Assembly (NCBI GenBank): GCA_934047225.1
Contig: OW203990.1
Coordinates: forward strand, 21,803,045 to 21,867,044
Reading direction: 5' to 3'
From: Ypsolopha sequella
Taxonomy: Eukaryota > Arthropoda > Insecta > Lepidoptera > Ypsolophidae
DNA: 64,000 nt
Shown here one piece after another: positions 24,323 to 36,449 of the stretch. The notes beneath the pieces are model-generated. The model saw only the letters and a list, made by a program, of their open reading frames with translations, was not told the origin of the DNA and made no database searches. The stretch's first letter is position 1. Each line of letters begins with the position of its first letter. The position numbers and the translations under genes were made by a program.

Positions 24323-24945
24323 TATCAGTGTAGATAGTTTTTCACTAGAGAAATGATCTGCCTATTTTATAACTTGTATGTATGACCACATACTGATTAC
24401 TCGCTTATTATCTATGTATGTTTATTGTACACCATAATTGTTGATGACTAATGTTATATAAATATAATAGTAGTATGTATTATACTGTAACTAGTTGTAT
24501 CTATGTAAGTATGTACTTTAAAATGTCGGAAGTATGCGTGACAAAACAATGGTTCTGGCATAATAACAGCGTTGTAGTCTACTGGCTGCAACACATGCTG
24601 ATTCAGGGCCATTTTACCCAGCACTTCATGTTTGGTTTTGTACCTAAAATGTGTTAGAATTATTTTGTTGATAGTGCTGAGTAAACAAATATTATATCTA
24701 TCCATCAAATACTTAGTCTATGCTAATAGTGGGTAAGCAAGCGAAATAAGCTCACTTCTACTCCACAGTTGAGTTACAACTGTTCCATTTGTCTCAAGTT
24801 CAGGTAAACCTACGTAGTAGATTACTAGTTTTAGTGTGTAAGTTATTAGTTAAATTAGTTGGTTCTAATTCTGGGGTTAAGTGAAAAACTAAGTTGTAAG
24901 GAGTGTCGCTAATCGTCCGCCAGCGGAATCACACCAAGTTGTGTT
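24323..24945. other. No gene seen
   Basis: AT-rich; the overlapping open frames on both strands carry no domain. Confidence 0.45.
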
Positions 24946-25020
24946 GGGACCTGGATATCTCAGTTGGCAGAGCAATCGCCCGGTAACCCGGGTTAAAATC
25001 CCGTTTCAGAGCTCTTCACA
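24946..25020 (+). mobile_element. tRNA-like SINE head
   Basis: 'tatctcagttggcagagc' resembles an A box and 'gggttaaaatcccg' a B box, but no anticodon arm or acceptor pairing can be built, so this is not a tRNA gene. Confidence 0.55.
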
Positions 25021-25259
25021 TCCAAGTTTACTTTTCTTCGGCGTTTCTATAACCCAATGATATAATAAATTACTCTAATATGTTCTATTGTTTTAGCTAT
25101 AATAAGAATTAGGAGGGTTATAAGAGGGTTCTAACGAAATTTCATTTTAAATTGTATTTCAAACGAAACTAAAAATATTTATAGTACGCATGAATTGTTT
25201 ATATTACCCGCTAGGTTTCATTTTACCTAAATGGTCAACCATAATTATTGTTTTGATAT

Positions 25260-25500
25260 CCGTACCCCGAATTTAAATGCGAAAGTGTGTTTGTTGGTTT
25301 GCTTGTTGTTGGTTTGTCTGTTTGTCCTTCTTTCACGCGGCAAGGAAGCAACAGATCGACGTGATTTTTTGTATAGAGATAGTTTATGGGCCGGAGAGTG
25401 ACATAGGCTACTTTTTATCGCGGGCGAAATGCAAACAAAATTTTTGGGGATTAAAAGTAGCCTATTAAAAGTAGCATGGGCGAAGCCCTGGGAAAAAGAT
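25260..25500 (+). mobile_element. Helitron-like repeat fragment
   Basis: 'tttgtctgtttgtcc', 'ttcacgcgg', 'gtgattttttgtatagagat', 'ataggctactttttatcgcg' and 'gggcgaagccctggg' follow the layout of a common lepidopteran non-autonomous Helitron. Confidence 0.55.
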
Positions 25501-26250
25501 AGTAAAACATATATTTTAAATAATATATCATAATATTAAGCTTTTTTCAAAGATAATGTTGTTCTACAGTGGTTTTTGCGAAAAACAATGTTTTTGTATA
25601 CCCAACAAAGTATTTATTTTTCAGTATTTATATAAAATAAGCAGCTTTATCAGATCAAAGGATACAATTTTCTTTATCGTAGTTACTTATTCAGAAAACA
25701 AATTGAAGCAGAAATAAATAATGCAGATTGATATAAAAATCATCTTGTAAGACTCTCGTCATAAGTAAAAACAACAAAACTCAATTAGCCCAGTTAGTTT
25801 TGAGTGGACAGCCGCACATAGAAGCTTCGCTGTAGGGTTCCCGCGTTTTGACACGAACCATAAAAACAATTTGCTAAATTGCAGACATTCCTTTGTTATT
25901 CCGGCACTCTGGCAGCTGTAACATTCACAAGGTATAATCGATCACGACCAAAGTTACACGTTTTGTTTGATAATAACCTCTATGTGGACGAATTAAAACC
26001 GAATGATATACAGTGAAGTGTTGGTGACTGTACTACGTGTTGTTGTACTCGGAGCTACCGTGCAGCGATGTAATTGCACAAACTACCGAAAAACGGAATC
26101 GAAAAACCTCCATTGTGTGTTTAGCTTTGGATTTTCGTTTAACTCGACAAACTCTGTTTGTTTCGTTATTTCAGTGTTGCAGGGCCGTAAAGAGGGAGGG
26201 AGATTTAGGTGCCGTATCTCCCCCCCGAAAGCTTTAGTTTTCAAAAATCT
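25501..26250. other. No gene seen
   Basis: The open frame at 26003-26302 has no domain and runs into the repeat that follows. 'cagggccgtaaagaggg' near 26180 may be a transposon end. Confidence 0.4.
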
Positions 26251-26623
26251 AATAGTAGTTTATGCTACAAGGGCGAAAAGGAATAAATTACAAGGACGAT
26301 AAGCTACACTCGTGTTTTAAACGTAACCGAGTAATTTATTGCTCTTACGCCCGTGTATCATACTACGTTTTTCAATGCATAGTGTGAGGAAATGAAACAA
26401 ATATAATCTTGTGAACTTTAAATTATGATTGGCTAAAAAGTACTGTATCAAGAGCCGTTAAACAGTGGAAAAAAAAGTATAACATTGATGGTACACAGGA
26501 AAGGCTGCAGGTTAGCCAACTATTGTAAACAAATTAAAAAAAAAGCCCTAGGGCAAAATAATCTACTTTCTGTTCGGTTTTGATGCATAAAAAGTGGGCC
26601 TTTACGAGCACTTGCGTTGAAAA
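26251..26623 (-). mobile_element. ~395-bp dispersed element, copy 2 of 5
   Basis: Reverse orientation of the family at 23976: begins 'aatagtagtttatgctacaa' and ends 'gagcacttgcgttgaaaa'. Its central palindrome is partly altered ('gataagctacactcgtg'). Confidence 0.82.
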
Positions 26624-26689
26624 TTAGTTTTACTGTCTATAAGATTCGACCCACGATGGGAGCTATTTTGAAGCTGATAATTTAAAACT

Positions 26690-27390
26690 CGATTCTCTGG
26701 ATTTTTAACAAAATATTAAGAAATAATTATAACGGTCAATATACACCCTTTAGCTAAGAGTAATTATTTACCAAACAAAAGTTTACTATATGCATAAGCG
26801 TTTGATGTTATAGTAGCTTCAAAATTATTGGATTTCCATAATAGTGAAGTAAGAAAAATTCAACAAAAATATTCTAGTTCACTCTTACGGAAAATCCAAT
26901 TATTTTGAAGCTTCCGTAATATCATTAAAAATACGTTTATGGATATAATAAACCAAGCATGTCAAAATTGCGGCCCGCGGGCCCCATGCGGCCCTCTACA
27001 CATTTACCGGCGGCCCGATCCAAATTTAAGAAAGCTATCTGATGCGGCCCGTGCACGTGTCCGCAGATAGAATTACCCCTCAAATTGATAATTTATTTAA
27101 AGACAAAATTTTACAAATTTCTGGGAAAGGATTGTTATATATTTTTATATTATTTTGGTGTTAATTATTAAATTACCTGTACTACTCTATCTATATGCAA
27201 TGAGTTCTTTTGATTGCGTTTTGCGGCCCACAGATTCTACGGTCTTTATGCGTTTGGCCCACCAATAACTTTAAGTTTGACATGCCTGTAGTAAACTATA
27301 GGTTTATATTGCTCTTAACTAATAGTTGTATTTTGGCCGTTATAACTATTTCTTAAAATTTGTTACAAATCCGGAGAATTGACCCTTATA
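26690..27390. mobile_element. Inverted-repeat element interrupted by a hAT MITE
   Basis: Left part 'aacaaaatattaagaaataa' and right part 'ttatttcttaaaatttgtta'-like sequence are inverted copies over ~90 bp. A diverged copy of the left side is at 63525-63780. Confidence 0.6.
26954..27288. mobile_element. hAT MITE with 8-bp target duplication
   Basis: Ends 'caagcatgtcaaa' and 'tttgacatgcctg' are inverted. The flanks are taataaac (26946-26953) and tagtaaac (27289-27296), 7 of 8 bases equal. The body has 'gcggccc' repeats. Confidence 0.78.
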
Positions 27391-28199
27391 CATTATATCA
27401 CTGCAAAAAAATACTTTGATGATACTTTGCTCATGTAAAATATCACAATGTCCCCAATGAGTTTTTTGCCATTCTTCTCAGTGTGGTAGTCGAACCGAAT
27501 TCCAATATTTAACGTAGTTAATTCAAATCCTAGCATCAAGTTTTAAAGTATTTCAATTTTTGCATATTAGTTTGTTCCTTGTGAATTTCGGCACAATTAC
27601 AAGGTAATCGAATCTGACTTATGTATTTCGCAAGTATAAATTAACATTTTTTTTTGTTTGTCCCTATGAATATGTTTCAGGTTTTTTTTTCTTTTGTTTT
27701 TCACAGGGATCCTTCTGCGTGTTCCTATTGTTCGCTAAATTTCATGCCATCCCTCTCTCAAAATATACATTTTAGTGGATGTATTCCGTTGTGGAAGGTT
27801 GTCGGTATCGAGGGCGCGGGCGGATCCTGTTCGGACTAAAATAGTTGTTGAATTTTACGACGTCAGAATTTTTTTATATTTTAAGCATTAATAAATACTT
27901 ATGTAAATAATATATTTATTATTTATTTATTTATAACTGATTTTGGAAAACTAGCGACTATTTTAATTACAATAGTAAAAAACATAACTCTCGCTAGTCA
28001 TTTAAAGTTTCCGCAGATAATGTTAATTATTTAATCATTATAATTTTTTCAACCACGTGTTCATTACTTAAATAAAAAATGAATTGAACACGACACGTAT
28101 TTTATGTATTACAAGCATTTCTGAAAACTTTTTCCCCCCCCCTCAAAAAAATACTAAATCCTGATCTGCAGTGTGTTATTTATAGATTATTTTCACTTC
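27391..28199. other. No gene seen
   Basis: AT-rich; an open frame at 27654-27839 has no domain. Confidence 0.45.
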
Positions 28200-28720
28200 T
28201 TTTTAGGGTTTAGTACCCGAAACGGGAACTTACTACTAAGCCTCCGCTGTCTGTATGTCTGTCCGTCTGTCACAGGGGTCTACAGCTTCAGCTATTATAG
28301 CTAGTCAGTTGAAATGTTCATTGAATATGTTTTACTTTAGCTTCTATCACGGCAAATAATTAAATTAAATTAAAATTAAAACACAAGGGGAGGAATCCAT
28401 ACAAAAAAATCTCGAAAAAGTAGCATTTATTAATGTTATCATGTCTCCCCCCTTATCTCCGAAACGAGAGGACCAAAAAGTATGAAAAAAATTATAGTAA
28501 TAGGTGATTATGTAAACATTAATAAAAAAAATATGTTAGGGTTCTGTAATCAGTGGGAGTCGCGAATTGTTTGCCAGGCGCTAACATTTTAGCAGCTTGT
28601 TTTTGTCACCTCAACGTTGCTATGGCATCTATACATGTTGTTGTTACTTAACATATTATTTTTAGGGTTCCGTACCCGTATTTGTGGAGTCCAACTTGAA
28701 CTTGCCCAATTTTTTTTTTA
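28200..28720. repeat. Dispersed insect repeat ('gggttccgtaccc' type)
   Basis: 'agggtttagtacccgaaacg', 'ctgtctgtatgtctgtccgt' and, at the other end, 'tagggttccgtacccgta' are typical of a repeat seen widely in Lepidoptera (general knowledge). Non-coding. Confidence 0.45.
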
Positions 28721-28984
28721 ATTCATTGTCAGCATATCTACTTTAAAACACATACCGAGGTAGTAGGCATTATGTTCGTTTATACATAGTTTGGTAAATA
28801 ACTAAATACTTATAGTGAAATGTCTATAAATATGGTCTTCTATTAAGTATTATATATAGCTTGTCCAGAAGTTGACGGCTCTTACCGTTCCCTTGAGGTG
28901 GTTCTCAAGACAGAAGCATTTTGTGAAATATCGTTGCGAGTTTTGAGTATAAAGTACATAAGTAGTATATATAGGTAGTATATC

Positions 28985-29100
28985 GTCACGACATGAATCC
29001 CTAAAAGGATTTCAGAGGCGTTTTCGAGTATGGATTGTGAGATGCAAGTTATTTCGTCTAATCGTGATGGGTGGTGACGTGGTGAGCCCTGTTTCTCATA
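28985..29100. repeat. Short dispersed repeat
   Basis: 'cacgacatgaatcc' with 'tcagaggcgtt' and 'gatgcaagtta' recurs near 22150-22215, and the 'cacccatcacg' part near 22745 in the opposite sense. Confidence 0.5.
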
Positions 29101-29124
29101 TATGTAATTAAATTTTTACTGCGT

Positions 29125-29500
29125 TCGCCGAAGGATAAAGAGCCACTAAATGCACCCGGTGTTTATTCCATCCCATGTGACTCTGGCAAGAATTACATTA
29201 GTGAGACGAGACGGAACGTGTCAACCAGACTGACGGAACATTAGATGCATGAGAAAACTCGATTACAACGGATCCGCCGTTGCAGATCATGTCATAAATT
29301 CGGATACTACACATTTTATGAGATTCGATAAAGCGAAAGTGCTAGTTTGTGAAAAGTTGTGCCACGTAAAATTCGCGAATCCATAGAAATAACCCGACAC
29401 GTCTGAATTTCAATAGAGACAGTGGTTGGGCTTTGCCCGCGGTGTGGAAACCTGTGCTAAAAACAGTTACCGGATCACTCACAGACTTTAGTGAAAGTGA
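29125..29500 (+). mobile_element. Penelope-like element, GIY-YIG nuclease fragment
   Basis: Reads 'APGVYSIPCDSGKNYISETR' then 'RNVSTRLTEH', matching GIY...YIG...R....H with GVY and YIS. Further on, 'KIRESIEITRH' and 'CGNLC'-like pieces are in shifted frames. No RT is attached. Confidence 0.62.
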
Positions 29501-30699
29501 CGTAAATACTGTTTATCGTTGTTTGGTGACACTCCGGTAATTAATAACGCAAGCCCGGAAGTAAGTAATTGTGCGAACGCCCTACTGGTCCGACCACCAA
29601 TACCATCTGCATCGATGTCGTCCCGAGCCCTGTAATACTTTATATTATCTGCCTGCGGGCCGCAGCCTGCAGTATGAGGCGTAATGTCGTCGCGTAAACA
29701 TCTTCACTCGCCCAGATGAAGGCAGTCTAAATCTGCTGAAACTGGTCGGCTTTCCCGATCATAACACGTACTGAGGTGAGCCGTTTTATATAAATCAATT
29801 ATATGTTTAATTAAATAATTGTGTAATTAAACAATTACATGTATGTGATTCGTGCACAAATATTAACCCATAATTTGCCTTCCAAAGCCTGACATAAATA
29901 TGCCTCTGCAGGATTTGTATCCGCGACCACCAAATTAGTGGTTGAGACGTTTGAACCACTATACCATAGATGTGCCATTAAAATTCCCATTGTTCTTTAA
30001 CTTCATACATATACCCATGCCTGTCTCCCAGAGGGGTATAGACATAGACCACAGATTTACATCTGCTACGATCCTGACACACCTCTTTTGCCTCTTCAAC
30101 ATCCATCAATCTAGTCATACAAGCTTTTCTATACTGAGTGCTTTTCACTTCGCCCTTCTTCAGTAGGTATGTCGCCAATTTATTACTCTATAAATTTTGT
30201 GTATTTCATAATGTACCAGTATATCACAATTTTAAACTCATATTAGCCGGTTTGGATAAATTCAGGCCAAATCCAAGTTGAAAATAAATATTGTAAGGCG
30301 TGAGGAAGAGCCACCGGCGGCACAGCGCTATTCTATTCTATCCCCATTGTTATCTGCCAAGAGCGCTATTTTACGACGCAGTATTTCATGTCTTAAATTT
30401 AATTAAGTATGAGTCTTGACCTCGTAAACTATACGTAGGAAGTGTATTTAGTTATTTTAATTTGTTGGCTTTTTGCAAACATAAATAACAATTTAAAAAA
30501 CAACACATGTAAGTATCCCAATCCGAACTTTTTAGCGCCAACTTAAGCTAATAATATTAATAGTAATTCAAAAATATTCATGAATTAAAATTAAACCAGT
30601 TTCCGCTCATTCTTAAAGATTTAAAAGATATGAACTTCAATCGAGTCAATAAGTTATATCAATTTTATTGTTGTAACAAAAAAAAACGTATTTAGCTCA
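29501..30699. other. No gene; a tRNA-like patch near 29905-29975
   Basis: The minus strand of 29905-29975 reads 'ctatggtatagtggttcaaa' and later 'ggatacaaatcctgc', similar to tRNA boxes but without a foldable cloverleaf. Nothing else supported. Confidence 0.4.
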
Positions 30700-30995
30700 A
30701 AGATTTAAAAGGAAAGATTAGCGCTTACCAAACTATGACAGCACCAAAATGTATCCACCTTTAAATAGATGACGCTCACACATTTGGAATCAGTGCTCAT
30801 CTGAACACAGTGATAGTTGGACGCCTTATGTGCACTTAAAGTTAATCATTTTAGCAACTTTAGTAGTCTGATCAGTTTGCTGACCGTAGGTAGACAGATT
30901 GCGCACTCATAAGAGTCATACGTGTGCGCGCGTCGTCAAAAACAATGCAATAGATTTTAGGTGCCAGGGCTCATCTAAACTTTTGAAATCTTTGA
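30700..30995 (+). repeat. Dispersed repeat, copy 2 of 2
   Basis: Same order and orientation as 1890-2200, with an extra 'gtagacagat' and a missing block near 'gcgtcg'. Confidence 0.75.
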
Positions 30996-31274
30996 TTTAG
31001 CTGAGAACTTGAGAGTCTCCTTGTTTGGGACAGATGGGATTTTTAAGTGAATGATGATAATGACTTTCTGACGTGACGTAACGACGATGGGAGCAAGGGA
31101 CTAAAGGCCAAGAGCATTGAATAAAGAAAGATATGGAGATACCGAGTTCACAAAACGTCAACCATAGAGCTTCTTTAAGAAATAATTTTATATTAAAGAA
31201 TTTTAAAGAAAAGAAATAATTTTAATTTTTTTCATTTAAATTTTATCTTTTCTTTAAGAAATAATTTAAAATTC

Positions 31275-31669
31275 TTTTCAATGCAAGTGCTCGCAAAGGC
31301 CCACTTTTTATGCATCAAAACCGAACAGAAAGTCGATTATTTTGCCCTAGGGCTTTATTATTATTATTTTTTTTTATTTATTTACAATGGTTGGCTAACC
31401 TGCAGCCTTTCCTGTGTACCATAGATGTTATACTTTTTTTTCCACTGTTTAACGGCTCTGGATACAGTCCTTTTGAGCCAATCATAATTTAAAGTTCACA
31501 AGATTATATTTGTTTTCATTTCCTCACACTATGCATTGAAAAACTTAGTATGATACACGGGCGTAAAAGCAATAAATTACTCGGTTACGTTTAAAACACT
31601 CGCTACGCTCGTGTTTTAAATCGTCCTCGTAATTTATTCCTTTGCGCCCTTGTAGCATAAACTACTATT
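31275..31669 (+). mobile_element. ~395-bp dispersed element, copy 3 of 5 (full length)
   Basis: Complete copy from 'ttttcaatgcaagtgctcgc' to 'gcataaactactatt'. It includes 'acgggcgtaaaagc', 'aataaattactcgg' and the palindrome around 'cactcgctacgctcgtg'. Confidence 0.87.
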
Positions 31670-32628
31670 AAGTGCTCCTTTAAAATGGATTTGGATTTGG
31701 AACCTACCCTGTCCCCGAAGTTAACGACCAAATCAACAGTCTGTATGTAGTCACTTTATAGGTCTTTTTCTCGGTTGTCTTACTGACCTCAGCATAGTTC
31801 AAAACCCAATTGCATAATAGTATTTAATATTTATCATAATAGACTGCATATGTGTCCCTATGTCTAATGTACAGTTGTAATTTTAAATATAATAAACGAA
31901 ACCGTGAACAAGTAATTTTTAACGTATTGGGTTTAAAAAAAACATAAATTTTATTTAATTATCACGGAACATATTTCCAGAATCAATTTTCGCGCATAAT
32001 CCAAAATAAAATGTAATTTCAAATTACTGCAAAATGTGTCAAAAACAGTTACATTCTAAGTAATATTTTTCTTAATAGTAGTGTTGTAACCAGGTAATCG
32101 ATTAATTTCACGGACTCAATTCGATTCCACGTAAAAATATGAACTTATTTTAATATTAATAAAATAATTGTAATGATCTGTAATTATCTTATATGAATTC
32201 TGTATCCATAACGATAAAGCCAAGTTAAAATTTCCTATTTTTTTGCGAACTTGAATGCCGATTCAGCCAAAGGTACTTACTTTTTAGATTTGAACTTTTG
32301 TACGTATTTGTAACGGTGTCGCGTCCGAAAAATATAATATAATTATTGTGCCAAATATGTTACATACCATTTTGCTTTTAAACTTATGGTTACTTTACAA
32401 AAACAAAAAAAATATATATAGAACATGCATTGATCGCTTGAAGTACCATTTTTTTTATTTATAAATTTTTTTACAGGCAAAGCTTTCATAAAACATCCTA
32501 CCAATAGACAGATTGGCTGGTAAGAAATATGACAGTAATTTTTGTATAAAAATGTTATGAGATCAAATTATTTCATCATGAAGCCTACATATTTTTATTA
32601 CTGGCCAGCATTTTACACCAATCACCGC
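31670..32628. other. No gene seen
   Basis: AT-rich sequence with no recognised element. A small hairpin (cactgacctc / gaggtcagtg) lies at 32628-32657. Confidence 0.45.
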
Positions 32629-32949
32629 ACTGACCTCTATCTAATTTGAGGTCAGTGAAGTACAACATTACAAAATGTTACTGGCATATAAGAATTTCCA
32701 TTACAGATTCTTTTCGTAGAGAAAAAATTGAAAAGCGGCTTTTGGCGATGGACGTATCGGCACCTGCAATGTCTTTCCATCGCCATCTTGGAAGTCGACT
32801 GTGCTCTAGTTTGTTTTTGCTGTTTTTTTTGTGACTATAGGTTTTACTTTTCATCTGTTTATATTTTCTTTTACGTTAAACTTGTCAAAAATATCCTGTA
32901 GTGATTCAGATTCAGTTTCGTAGTGTGATATTGTTTGAGCTCTATTCTA

Positions 32950-33426
32950 ACAAGTTGAAAAGAGGACGTACTATTAATAGCCAGTCTCGCGAATTAGTTT
33001 TGAAGTTACACGAATACTTTGAACGTGAATCATTTAACGGGGACTTCTATTGCCAGTGAAACAAGTGCAAGATCGCATCGCAAATGCACTTGGAATCGGT
33101 CATAAAACGATACGGACCATCATAAGAAAAGTATCGGCTTTTCGGTAGTGAAGACCACGTATTACATACGCCAAAAAAAGAAGAGGAAAAGTAAGCCTGT
33201 AACAGGTATTGACACGTTTGACGTAGACGCTATTCGAAACCATGTTTATGCCGATTATGCAAGAAACGAATACCCTACTGTGAACAAACTGTTAACATCA
33301 CTAAGAGAGACTGGTTTGTTTACTGATAGTGCTACTTTTCTTATTACAATTATGAAAAATATTGGTTTTAAGTACAAGAAGAGTGACGAAAGAAAAATTA
33401 TTATGAAAAGAGAGTGTCATTTTTGA
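32950..33426 (+). pseudogene. DDE transposase (IS630/Tc1-like), N-terminal fragment
   Basis: In three shifted frames: 'NSQSRELVLKLHEYFERES', then 'VQDRIANALGIGHKTIRTII' (helix-turn-helix), then 'IDTFDVDAIRNHVYADYARN' with 'EYPTVNKLLTSLRETGLF' and 'IMKNIGFKYKK'. This order is found in arthropod transposase-derived proteins. The stop at 33424 and two frame breaks remove the catalytic domain. Terminal repeats not found. Confidence 0.68.
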
Positions 33427-33429
33427 GAC

Positions 33430-36400
33430 AAATGAATAATATTACAAATTGGGATAACATCAATAAAATAGCAATAATATAGTAAAAAAATACTTATTTT
33501 AAATACACACGATAAAATATTATACATATAATGTATAATAAGTGTACTATAGAATACATAAATATTAATATTTTTACCTATTCAGACGTGAAAGGTAATT
33601 TTCTTAATTTTGCTTTCGCATACAAAATTTACGATAATTTCGCAAAGTTAGAATGGAGAGAACAATTTCGCTCATTACGTGGGTAAGTTTTTATGGGAAT
33701 TTGTTGGGTATGATCATATGTGGTTTATTTAGATGTGTAACAACTTTTACATACATCCATCACAATTTATTTATTTGCTTCGAAACCTAAAGATCGAATC
33801 TCCATCTTTTTAATTAAATGAAATCTCTTCTAACCCGACATCCTAATTACCCTTTTTATTTACGATTATCGCTTTAGCACCCAAACAAAGTAGCTAAGCC
33901 GCTAATTGTACACACAAGATCAATTTGGCTTACCCGCTCGTATCTTGGCCACATAAAGTGTGTCAGAGATCACCCAAGGGCCTCCTTTTCGTGTATTTAT
34001 TATAGCAGATGAATCTTACTCTTACTAGGAAGCCATAGAATTAGCGAGGCGATGTGTAGCGCACGGATATATTGCTGAATGCGAAATTTTCAAGGCGTCT
34101 CTGTTACTCCATATGTGAAAAAACCCTCAGTGCGAGTGGGACGGATTCGTGAAAAAGTAGCAAAAAGTCGGTTTTTTATTATTATAAAATATACTAAGCA
34201 ATTTTGTCAAAAAGATTTTCAAAGAGACTTTACAAATACATAATATCTACATTTTGAATGCAATTTCACTATGAAATTAGTTAGGATTTCAGAATTACAG
34301 GAAAAGATAAAACAATTTAGAGGTCTTTTCGGAATTAAATTCTATCAAGAAAATTTCATCCAATCGCGTTTTCCTTCAGTGAGAATCTTAACCAAATACT
34401 CAATAAACATTTATCCAAAAATTAAATACGTAGATGACGTTATAGTGGAGTAAATGGATTCGAAAAAAAAACTTTTTTTTTTTTGTTGTCGCCTTATCGT
34501 TCGTGGCCTGCCAGTTCAAGCAGCGTCATAAGAACTGCTATTAGGAAAGTGGACGTGCGGGCGACTGTTTATATACTCATGTAAATTTCGGCTTTCCTCC
34601 GTAAATTTTCAGATTGCAGTTCAAACGCTACATATGTGCAAAAGATCTTTCTATACAAATTGCAAACAACATCCATCCACAATCTTGCTTCTAGACCAAG
34701 ATTGTTTGCTAACTGCTTAACTATAATAGCCCATTCTGAAGGCTTTAATTTTAATTTTAATGCTGTCTAAACTAAATTTTCTGCATCGCAAAACTTAGAA
34801 GCTAAATTACTTTGGAAAAAATTTAGTTTTGACAGCACTAAAACTAAAATTAAGGCCTTTAGAACCGGCTTTAATAAAAACTCAAAAGTTCAAGAGGTAT
34901 GTTCTTTGTCTATGGCTAACGCTAAGCGGCAACCGTCTTTAAACAGACTAAAAAAAAAACAATACAGGACAGCCCCTGCTTATGTTTGTTCATGTGTACG
35001 GTGCGGCTAAATATATTCGGCTTGCAGCCAGTGTTTATAAATGTTCATATTATATATTTATTTTATTACTTCCTCTGCATTTCCGCTCCCTAAAGTACAA
35101 ATAGCTTCCCGCTAGAGGGCAGTTCAGTCGACTGCTGGAAATAAAACGCTGGGATAAGCATCTCGTTACGGTCCATTACTCACTATAATTCAGACGAGGT
35201 CCATTTCATTATCGGTTCAGATGAAAACGCTGCACTTTTGTCCGGAGAAATGAACACCGATTAGACTTATTGGGTGATGATCGCTGCTCATAAAGGTGTT
35301 CGAGGATTGAATGTGATACATGGACACGACTATTACAAAGACATAAATTAACTGAACCAGTAGGGGTTCAGATTAATACTGGCTCAGATGAAAAATATAT
35401 ACGATTACAAAACAGAAACTAGTTTTTATCTGATTGTGAAATACAAATACAAAATACAAAACAATTTCTTCCTGTAACTTAATCATACCTTTTTAAAAAT
35501 TTGTTGGAGTGTCCTTTTAAGTAAAGAATATACCTGTCTTAGGAGGCTTCGCTCTTCCGTTACTTACATTGATATGTATATTATGATTAGAGTCCAATGT
35601 CACAGATAAGTAAAGTTTGTTTAAAGTTGAAAGAACTTAAAGTTATGCTAAAACACTTAAACACTATACAATAAATATATAATAAACAAAATCACTCTAA
35701 TTTATAATTTTTTTACTTATGTGCAATAACTATCATTTATTTCAGGTCTAGATTTCTTGTAAATAAATAACAATAAACATTAATAAATAAGTAATTTATT
35801 GATAAATTTATAGCACGTTTCCACCCTACGTTTAGTCTACCACGATCTACATTGAATATTAATGTCATTATATCGAAGATAACCAGACAAATAACAATAG
35901 CCACTATAGAAATATTCTACTCATCTATCTTTCACTTTTACAACCACGTTATAAGTTTCAATCGTAAATCAGCATACATTTTCAGAATACTACATCGTTG
36001 TTCGCAGGCTAGTCGTGTTTATTTTCGGGTTAGTAATAAACTAAGCACTCTACAACCCACATAAAGGTACCAGCTTCATAGCAGCTCCTAAACCGGCTAC
36101 AAAATGACTTTTTAATAGTGCACAGATGTATTCCGCCATAGTTGCCTCGAAATTGCTCAACCAACCCCTACAGGGCAATTGAACCACAAAAAACTTCCGG
36201 GCCGCAGTGCAGAAAACCCTGTTTGAAATTCAAGAATTGTACTGCGTACAATAAATTCAAGTAGAGGGGTCCTTGGAGCCGTAAATTTTGTACTTATTTT
36301 GCACAAATTATTTTAGCTGAACGTCCGTACCGCTGTTCAGGACGAGAGCGACACATTTTTGTAACGCAGCTGCAAATAACTTTAAAAAGGAATTTTGGTA

Positions 36401-36446
36401 GAGTTGGTTCTGTGACGTAAAAACTTTTTAACAATGAAATAACTAG
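33430..36446. other. No gene; inverted repeat at 34733-34865
   Basis: Arms around 'aggctttaattttaatttta' and 'actaaaactaaaattaaggc' are inverted over ~47 bp, likely a small MITE. Short open frames at 34271 and 35852 carry no domain. Confidence 0.45.
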
Positions 36447-36449
36447 CTG

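Noticed and set aside
24946..25020. A tRNA gene
   Set aside because: A- and B-box-like sequences exist but no anticodon arm or acceptor stem can be formed; a SINE head fits better.
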